This document shows, piece after piece, positions 6,180-11,113 of a stretch of 11,113 nucleotides of DNA; the stretch's first letter is position 1; every line of letters begins with the position of its first letter. The notes below the pieces were generated by a model. It was not told where the DNA came from and ran no database searches. It was given only the letters and a program-made list of their open reading frames with translations. This DNA is from Candidatus Hodarchaeota archaeon (GTDB lineage: Archaea; Asgardarchaeota; Heimdallarchaeia; Hodarchaeales; YT1-057), in the NCBI GenBank assembly GCA_016839955.1, contig JAEOTI010000412.1, forward strand, positions 1 to 11,113, read 5' to 3'. A program made the position numbers and the translations under genes.

Positions 6180-6382
6180 GGAATAAAATCAATTAATTTA
6201 TCTTTCTTATTAATCTATCAAAATAGTTACGTATTTACTCAGAAAATTAACGAGATATAATTAGAAAAATTAACGACCAATGAAAAAACCCGAAAAACTA
6301 GGTTTTAATATCTAAAGAATTCGCTAAGGATGAAAAATTCAGTTTCTCAAGGTAGAAAGTTATATTTGAGTGGTAGTTACGA
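6180..6382 (+). promoter_or_regulatory. kor-hdr intergenic region with 11-bp direct repeat and TATA-like boxes
   Basis: These 203 nt carry no credible gene. AAAATTAACGA is repeated exactly at 6243-6253 and 6266-6276, a 23-bp period (about two helical turns), which suits a side-by-side regulator site. Downstream, TTTTAATATC (6303-6312) is a usable TATA-like box that would give a leader of about 50 nt to the hdrA ATG at 6383. A short inverted repeat, AAAACC (6285-6290) with GGTTTT (6301-6306), lies between. The T-rich run ATTTATCTTTCTTATT (6195-6210) after korC could act as an archaeal oligo-T terminator. Roles are inferred. Confidence 0.35.
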
Positions 6383-8371
6383 ATGGAAATCTGGAAACGC
6401 ACAAGAACTGGAGTATTTGTCTGTCATTGTGGAAAGAACATTGCAGGAACTGTTGATGTAGAAAAATTAGCTAAAGAAGCCGGAGAGAAAACCGATGTTG
6501 TAGAGTCGGTTTCGTATCTGTACATGTGCTCAGACCCTGGACAGAAGCTCTTAGAAAATGCAATTCGTTCGAAAGGGCTTGACAATGTTGTAATAGCGTG
6601 CTGCTCGGCAAATCTCCATGAAGATACCTTTAGAAAAGCTGCTGAACGAGCAGGCCTTAATCCATACCTTGTTGAAATCGCAAATATCCGCGAACAATGT
6701 AGTTGGGTACATCCAGACCGTAAAAAAGGGACTGAGAAAGCTAGAAAAATCATCGATGCAGTAATAACTAAATCAGAACATAATCAAGCTCTTATACCAT
6801 TAAAAGTACCTGTAACACGAAAAGCCTTAGTAATTGGTGCTGGGATTGCAGGCATCCAAGCAGCTCTAGACATTGCGGATGCAGGATATGAAACACTTCT
6901 TGTTGAAAAAAGAGCGACGATTGGAGGTCATATGGCTCAACTTTCTGAGACATTTCCTACTCTTGATTGTTCACAATGTATTTTAACACCAAAGATGGTC
7001 CAAGTATCACGACATCCGAAGATTAAATTAATAACCAATGCAGAAATTGAAGATGTTTCAGGATATGTTGGTAATTTTAAAGTAAAAATAAATCTAAAGC
7101 CAATGTATGTGGATCCAGACAAATGTACGCTTTGCGGAGAATGTGCTACAGTTTGTCCAGTTAGTGTACCAAGTGAATTTGATGAAGGATTGAGCATGCG
7201 AAAGGCGATTTACATGCCCTTTGCACAAGCTGTTCCTTCAACATACACTCTTGATGAGTCTACTTGTCTTGGACTTCATCCTCTTAGATGTGAAAACTGT
7301 CGGACTGCGTGTAATAAAGAAGGACCTGGGGCTATTAATTATGATGTTAGGCCAATAATTATTGAAGAAGACATAGGTGCTATCGTTATAGCAACAGGTT
7401 ACGCACTTTATGATAAAGAAAAAATTGGAGAATATGGGTATGGGGAGAACTTAGACGTTATTGATGGTCTTCAGTTTGAAAGACTTCTTTCAGCATCCGG
7501 TCCAACACAAGGTGAAGTTAGACGACCTTCAGATGGAAAAATTCCAAAAGATGTTGTCTTTGTTTTGTGTGTAGGATCTCGTGATCCAGAAAACCATCTA
7601 TCTTACTGTTCTAAGATCTGTTGTATGTATTCCACTAAGCATGCTCTTCTTTATAAACATCAAGTTCCCGATGGACAAGCTTACGTATTTTTCATGGATA
7701 TTAGAACTGCTGGTAAAGGTTACGAAGAGTTTTACCAAAATGTTGCTGAAAAGGAAAAGGTAGTTTACATTCGAGGACGAGTTTCTAAAATATTCAAAGA
7801 TGGCGACAAGACGATGGTCTGGGGGGTTGACACGCTTTCAGGTAAACGTGTGGAAATCCCTGCTGATATGGTAGTACTTGCGACTGGAATAAAGTCCAGT
7901 CCTGAAGCAAAAGATATTTCGATGCTTTTACATGCTGCTGTCGATGAAAGTGGTTTCTTTAAGGAAGCACATCCAAAATTACGACCAGTTGAAACATTAA
8001 ATCACGGAATTTTCCTTGCAGGAGCAGCTCAAGGCCCAAGAGATATCCCAGAAGTTGTTGCCCAAGCAAGTGGTGCTGCAAGTAAAGTTATTTCTCTTCT
8101 TACCTCTCCAGAACTAGAGCATGAACCAATTGTGGCAAAAGTCGATGAATATCTCTGTACAGGTTGTGGTACCTGTGTAGAAATGTGTCCATATGAAGCT
8201 TTGGCTTTAAATGAAATTACTGGTAAAGCTATAGCCAACACTGCAAAATGTGAAGGTTGTGGTATTTGCATTGTGGCATGCCCAACAGGTGCAACAAAAT
8301 TGAACAACCAGCGAACTTTCCAGATTATGAAGATGATTGATAGCTTCTTTCAAGAAAAAATGTTAGCCTAG
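6383..8371 (+). CDS. hdrA: CoB-CoM heterodisulfide reductase-type iron-sulfur flavoprotein HdrA
   Basis: HdrA is the FAD-carrying core of flavin-based electron-bifurcating Hdr complexes: it splits electron pairs between ferredoxin and a higher-potential branch (HdrBC). The 662 residues match the class of HdrA of about 650 residues. Order of domains: an N-terminal cysteine domain (VCHCGKNI, 13-20; ACCS, 72-75; QC106SW); a Rossmann FAD motif ALVIGAGIAGIQAALDIADA (148-167); LDCSQC (194-199); an inserted ferredoxin with C248, C251, C254, C258; a second set C295-x7-C303-x2-C306-x3-C310; the flavin domain with VVLATGI and an AGAAQGPRDI segment (about 497-554); and a C-terminal 2x[4Fe-4S] ferredoxin with C592/595/598/602 and C623/626/629/633. 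All look intact. The ATG at 6383 follows a weak upstream site. mvhD begins 11 nt after the stop, so it leads a tight operon. Organisms without methanogenesis also use HdrA, so CoM-S-S-CoB is not assumed as substrate. Confidence 0.95.
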   Translation: MEIWKRTRTGVFVCHCGKNIAGTVDVEKLAKEAGEKTDVVESVSYLYMCSDPGQKLLENAIRSKGLDNVVIACCSANLHEDTFRKAAERAGLNPYLVEIANIREQCSWVHPDRKKGTEKARKIIDAVITKSEHNQALIPLKVPVTRKALVIGAGIAGIQAALDIADAGYETLLVEKRATIGGHMAQLSETFPTLDCSQCILTPKMVQVSRHPKIKLITNAEIEDVSGYVGNFKVKINLKPMYVDPDKCTLCGECATVCPVSVPSEFDEGLSMRKAIYMPFAQAVPSTYTLDESTCLGLHPLRCENCRTACNKEGPGAINYDVRPIIIEEDIGAIVIATGYALYDKEKIGEYGYGENLDVIDGLQFERLLSASGPTQGEVRRPSDGKIPKDVVFVLCVGSRDPENHLSYCSKICCMYSTKHALLYKHQVPDGQAYVFFMDIRTAGKGYEEFYQNVAEKEKVVYIRGRVSKIFKDGDKTMVWGVDTLSGKRVEIPADMVVLATGIKSSPEAKDISMLLHAAVDESGFFKEAHPKLRPVETLNHGIFLAGAAQGPRDIPEVVAQASGAASKVISLLTSPELEHEPIVAKVDEYLCTGCGTCVEMCPYEALALNEITGKAIANTAKCEGCGICIVACPTGATKLNNQRTFQIMKMIDSFFQEKMLA

Positions 8372-8382
8372 GGGGTACTATA

Positions 8383-9405
8383 TTGTCAATCAAAAGCAAA
8401 TTTGAACCAAAAATACTCGCACTCATTTGTAGGTGGTGTACAAGTGCAGGAGCCGATCTAGCAGGTGTAAGTCGTCTGGAGTACCCTCCAAATATTTTAC
8501 CAATTACAGTAAATTGTACTGGTCGAATTGACCCCTTATTTATCCTAAGAGGATTTGAAAATGGAGCAGACGGTGTCCTCGTCTCTGGATGTCACGAGGG
8601 GGATTGTCATTATGTTGATGGTAATATTAAGGCCATTAAGCGATTTAATTTCTTTAAGAAAATATTTAATGAGATAGGTTTTGGAGAAAGAGTAATTTTT
8701 GAACACGTTTCTGCATCTGAAGGAGCAAAATGGCAAAGAGTAACAAAAGAATTCACAAAAAAAATACGTAAACTCGGTCCAAGTCCGATTAAAAATCCAC
8801 AAAACCTAACCAAACTCTATATTGACGAAACATATCGTAAAAAACATGGTATTCATGATATCCTCGTTTCTATAAGTGAAAAAATCGGTTATAAACCTTC
8901 TGACTCCATCTTCTTTAATGCAGATGAGGTTATGGAAGGATATGGATTTCCAAAACGAGATTCAGAGAAATGTATAGGTTGTTATGCTTGTTACAGCGTT
9001 TGTCCAGAGCAAGTTATCTCTCTAGAAGACGTGGAAGGTAAAAGACAATATGGTACTCTTCATGCATCTTGTGTAGTTTGTAAAGAATGTGAAAAAGCAT
9101 GTCCACAAGAAGCAATTGAGGTTCTTCCTGGTTTTGAACTTGTCTCATATCTAACAAGTCAACCATTAATGGATCTTGAAGTTCCTTTAGAAACTTGCTC
9201 CTTTTGTGGAGATCATTTTGCCCCTATCCAATTCTCTCAAGAGCTAAAAAAACGCATTTATGAAAAACAAGCTGAAAAATCTGTATCAAATCTTCGGTTA
9301 CCTTTTGATCCATATACTACTTGTCCTAAATGCAAACGTGAGAGATTTTCTCAAACAATTGCTGAAGTAGCTCAACCAAAATTGTATACGGGGAGAGTTT
9401 CCTAG
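8383..9405 (+). CDS. mvhD: MvhD-type [2Fe-2S] electron-transfer subunit fused to a 2x[4Fe-4S] ferredoxin and a zinc-ribbon-like tail
   Basis: MvhD hands electrons between a partner enzyme (hydrogenase, formate dehydrogenase or other) and HdrA. Residues 1 to about 145 match MvhD, with the five cysteines C17, C20, C45, C70 and C75 in their usual context (ICRWCTSAGADLAG, NCTGRIDP, SGCHEGDCHY). Typical MvhD is about 140 residues; this protein is 340. The extra part has a linker (145-195), two [4Fe-4S] motifs (C197/200/203/207 and C230/233/236/240), and a tail with C272-x2-C275 and C314-x2-C317 that looks like a zinc ribbon or another metal site. The start is a TTG at 8383 with GGGGG (8371-8375) 7 nt upstream; the hdrA stop is at 8369-8371. 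The polyferredoxin follows after 9 nt. The fusion would give the Hdr complex extra wiring on the electron-entry side, which is inference. Cytoplasmic. Confidence 0.9.
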   Translation: MSIKSKFEPKILALICRWCTSAGADLAGVSRLEYPPNILPITVNCTGRIDPLFILRGFENGADGVLVSGCHEGDCHYVDGNIKAIKRFNFFKKIFNEIGFGERVIFEHVSASEGAKWQRVTKEFTKKIRKLGPSPIKNPQNLTKLYIDETYRKKHGIHDILVSISEKIGYKPSDSIFFNADEVMEGYGFPKRDSEKCIGCYACYSVCPEQVISLEDVEGKRQYGTLHASCVVCKECEKACPQEAIEVLPGFELVSYLTSQPLMDLEVPLETCSFCGDHFAPIQFSQELKKRIYEKQAEKSVSNLRLPFDPYTTCPKCKRERFSQTIAEVAQPKLYTGRVS

Positions 9406-9414
9406 GAGGTTCGA

Positions 9415-9912
9415 TTGTTGGCAAAGAATGTCTTTCTCGTTATGAACCGTTGTCTTGGTTGTGAAGAATGTATAGAAGCCTGTGCTCGAGAAAACGGTGA
9501 GTCACTCTGTTTTGTAGAGAGTTTTCAAGGAGTTCCAGTACCTTTCCGTTGTGCACATTGTGAAGATGCTCCTTGTGAAAAAGTGTGTCCTACTGAAGCA
9601 ATCTCTCGGAATACTGATGGAATTGTCCTAGTGGATGACGAGAAATGCATAGGTTGTCGTTCATGTGAAATAATTTGTCCTTGGGGTGTTCCGATTTATA
9701 ACCAACAGACTAGGAAAATAATGAAATGTAATATGTGTCTAACAAGGCAACAACAAGGGAAAATCCCCGCTTGTGTTGAAGTTTGCCCTGCAAAAGCATT
9801 GGTATTTGGAGAACTAACTGAGTTTCAAGTTGATTATCACGAAAAAACTGCAGTGCGGCTAGATGAAGCGGGAAAATTCGCCAGAAGAGTCGTATTGCCT
9901 CAGGAGGGATAA
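9415..9912 (+). CDS. Four-cluster polyferredoxin of the HycB/CooF type
   Basis: This 165-residue electron carrier has 16 cysteines in four [4Fe-4S] sets: C13/16/19/23, C46/49/54/58, C78/81/84/88 and C105/108/120/124, in the crossed arrangement of the HycB/CooF/NrfC-like family. These proteins sit beside CO dehydrogenase, formate dehydrogenase or hydrogenase modules and shuttle electrons; no such catalytic subunit is visible here, so the partner must be Hdr itself or lie outside. One further cysteine, C32, lies outside the pattern. Two start options are one codon apart: TTG 9415 and TTG 9418. GGAGGT (9405-9410) overlaps the previous stop and leaves 4 nt to the first and 7 nt to the second; 7 matches the neighbours, so 9418 is favoured. 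No twin-arginine or other signal peptide is visible, so it is cytoplasmic. The next gene follows after 2 nt. Confidence 0.88.
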   Translation: MLAKNVFLVMNRCLGCEECIEACARENGESLCFVESFQGVPVPFRCAHCEDAPCEKVCPTEAISRNTDGIVLVDDEKCIGCRSCEIICPWGVPIYNQQTRKIMKCNMCLTRQQQGKIPACVEVCPAKALVFGELTEFQVDYHEKTAVRLDEAGKFARRVVLPQEG

Positions 9913-9914
9913 TA

Positions 9915-10313
9915 ATGGTTTGTGCCGTAAAAGCAATTCCTTACGAAAAAATCCGAGATCAGTTTAATACTGGCGAAAAAGTGTCTATTGTTTCGTGTAA
10001 TACTTGTACTCGATCACAGGAAGCTGGGGGCGCGAAGATGATGGAAGAAATGGGACAAAGACTAATCCAGGATGTTGGGATCGAAGTTGTGGAAGAAATT
10101 GTTTTGACTACAGGTTGCAATTCTGATTATTATGATCATGCAAATCCCCTAGAAAAAGTAGATAAAATTCTCTGTTTAGGTTGTTGGGCTGGTTGGACGG
10201 TTATTAAACGGAAATTCCCAAATATTCCCATCGTAGCTGGAGTAAAAACTATCGGGGTCCCTGCTTTAACAAAAATGAAGGCAGTAGTTCCACCAAAGGG
10301 GGTTGAGGTATGA
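9915..10313 (+). CDS. MetV-like protein (methylene-tetrahydrofolate reductase C-terminal domain family), first copy
   Basis: This 132-residue cysteine-rich alpha/beta protein resembles MetV, the small partner of MetF in acetogens, and the same domain found at the C-terminus of some methylene-tetrahydrofolate reductases. The match is in the layout: a helix with basic and acidic residues, then a strand and VSIVSCNTCTRSQEAGG (residues 23-39, the 'C-x-x-C ... GG' motif), a helix, VLTTGC68, a strand with DKILCLGCWAG (C87, C90), and FPNIPIVAGVKTIGV near the end. C28, C31, C68, C87 and C90 could bind a [4Fe-4S] or zinc site. The ATG at 9915 has GGAGGG (9903-9908) 6 nt upstream, and the gene overlaps the next by 4 bp (ATGA). 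MetV is known to associate with Hdr-type complexes in acetogens. No MetF is seen here. Family call is moderate and the substrate is unknown. Confidence 0.7.
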   Translation: MVCAVKAIPYEKIRDQFNTGEKVSIVSCNTCTRSQEAGGAKMMEEMGQRLIQDVGIEVVEEIVLTTGCNSDYYDHANPLEKVDKILCLGCWAGWTVIKRKFPNIPIVAGVKTIGVPALTKMKAVVPPKGVEV

Positions 10314-10807
10314 TAGTTGTACTTCGTGATTTAGATTATGAGGATCTAAAAAAACAATTAAGCCGAGATGACAAAATAATTGTCTGGAGTTGTAATGACT
10401 GTACAAAATACTGTAATCTCGGTGGAAGGAAACATCTTAATGCATTATCTAATGCTTTAGAGAAAGATGGGTCTAAGGTTCTGAAAAGAGAGTTAGTAGG
10501 CGTTTCGTGCCAAATGAAAATAAATAGAGAAAGAACAAAACACCCTGCAACTAAAGAACTTTTCAAAGAAGCTACAGCAATCATTGTGTTAGCTTGTACC
10601 GATGGATTTTTGAAGGTACAGAGAGTCTTTAGAAAGAAAAAAGTAATTCAAGTCGGTCTTAGTGTCGGCCTTGGAACCTACTCCAAACAAGAAGGAATGA
10701 AACTAGTAATCCCTCTTGAAGAGACTGGATTGAACCCTTCAATTGAAGGATTATCTCTTGAAGAAGCTGCGAAGAAACTAAAGTTAAAATCTGGTCCAAT
10801 TGTGTAG
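10310..10807 (+). CDS. MetV-like protein, second and divergent copy
   Basis: This 165-residue protein is a paralogue of the gene just upstream: the same strand-then-SCNDCTKYCNLGG motif (residues 27-39, C28, C31, C35), then VSCQMK (C67) and IIVLACTDGF (C96). It differs by gaining C35, losing the C87-x2-C90 pair, and carrying a C-terminal extension of about 40 residues (EETGLNPSIEGLSLEEAAKK) rich in acidic and basic residues. The two may form a heterodimer or bind different metal centres; this is inference. The ATG overlaps the previous TGA (ATGA), giving direct translational coupling, and GGGGG (10298-10302) is 7 nt upstream. It is followed by hdrC with a 12-nt gap. It is part of the Hdr operon and cytoplasmic. 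It could instead be a general redox-protein scaffold rather than a folate enzyme part. Confidence 0.65.
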   Translation: MIVVLRDLDYEDLKKQLSRDDKIIVWSCNDCTKYCNLGGRKHLNALSNALEKDGSKVLKRELVGVSCQMKINRERTKHPATKELFKEATAIIVLACTDGFLKVQRVFRKKKVIQVGLSVGLGTYSKQEGMKLVIPLEETGLNPSIEGLSLEEAAKKLKLKSGPIV

Positions 10808-10819
10808 GAGAGATGGCTT

Positions 10820-11113
10820 GTGACTGAAAGTAAAGTCGTTATAATTACTCGAAAGAGTTTACAGAGCGAATTCGTCAAAAAGATTGAGGAATGGAGTGGA
10901 CAAAACGTTTTTTCATGCTATTGGTGCGGAAAATGTTCTGCTGGGTGTATGATGGTATCTGATGAATCAGAGTTTGATGTTATGCCTCATGAAGTAATAC
11001 GACGAATTCAACTGGGTGATGAGAGTATTCTCGAAACAAAAATGCCGTGGCTTTGTGCAAGCTGTGAAATTTGTTCTGTTCGCTGTCCTAGAGGGATTGA
11101 TGTTGCTAAAGTA
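10820..11113 (+). CDS. hdrC: HdrC-type iron-sulfur subunit, N-terminal 98 residues (cut by the right edge)
   Basis: HdrC carries two [4Fe-4S] clusters that link HdrA to the catalytic HdrB. Two cluster motifs are visible: CYWCGKCSAGC (about residues 34-44) and CASCEICSVRCP (about 78-89), with PHEVIRRIQLGDESIL between, as in HdrC. The first motif ends in Cys-Met instead of the common Cys-Pro. The start is a GTG at 10820, 9 nt after GGAG (10807-10810); the earlier ATG at 10813 hits a stop after four codons. The previous gene ends at 10807. No stop is reached by 11113, and the gene continues out of the window. hdrB would be expected next. The gene makes this operon an Hdr-type complex rather than a lone HdrA. 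Cytoplasmic. Confidence 0.9.
   Translation, partial: MTESKVVIITRKSLQSEFVKKIEEWSGQNVFSCYWCGKCSAGCMMVSDESEFDVMPHEVIRRIQLGDESILETKMPWLCASCEICSVRCPRGIDVAKV

Noticed and set aside
6285..6306. AAAACC/GGTTTT hairpin as a terminator
   Set aside because: The 6-bp stem is mostly A-T with a 10-nt loop and is followed by no T-run; it is more likely chance in AT-rich DNA.
6360..6367. TTATATTT as the hdrA TATA box
   Set aside because: Its centre is only about 20 nt before the ATG at 6383, so initiation would fall inside the coding sequence; the box at 6303-6312 fits better.

Overview
The window looks like AT-rich chromosomal DNA from an anaerobic archaeon. Reasons: a four-subunit kor set (korD-korA-korB-korC), a methanogen-type HdrA, TATA-like boxes about 27 nt upstream of several first genes, Shine-Dalgarno sites mainly on internal operon genes, and many TTG/GTG starts. 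A longin-like small protein hints at an Asgard archaeon, but that is an inference; a rRNA or ribosomal protein would be needed to place it.

Layout. Positions 1-2335 hold four unrelated genes: a partial unrecognised protein on the minus strand running off the left edge (1-522), a small beta-rich conserved-looking protein (607-966), a Gdt1/TMEM165-family cation transporter with an odd cysteine loop (1118-1792), and a convergent minus-strand gene that may have a longin/roadblock-like fold (1787-2335). Positions 2336-3108 form a gene-poor scar. It holds a broken minus-strand reading frame with two internal stops (2375-2604), the C-terminal scrap of an IS605-type TnpB (2599-2781) ending in a perfect 8-bp hairpin, a doubtful 61-codon ORF, and the presumed control region of the next operon.

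Positions 3109-6179 are a compact korDABC operon encoding a 2-oxoacid (probably 2-oxoglutarate):ferredoxin oxidoreductase. After a 202-nt intergenic stretch with an 11-bp direct repeat, positions 6383-11113 form a second tight operon: hdrA, an MvhD-ferredoxin fusion, a four-cluster polyferredoxin, two tandem small proteins resembling MetV (the C-terminal domain family of methylene-tetrahydrofolate reductase), and hdrC, cut by the right edge. hdrB probably follows outside.

How they work together (inference): Kor makes reduced ferredoxin from 2-oxoacids. The Hdr locus looks like a flavin-based electron-bifurcating or confurcating complex: HdrA carries the FAD, MvhD is the electron entry/exit adaptor, HdrC (with a presumed HdrB) is the second electron branch, and the polyferredoxin and MetV-like pair are extra redox modules. 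In acetogens such as Moorella, MetV/MetF associate with HdrABC-MvhD; here two MetV-like proteins occur with no MetF in view. This is the most interesting system in the window.
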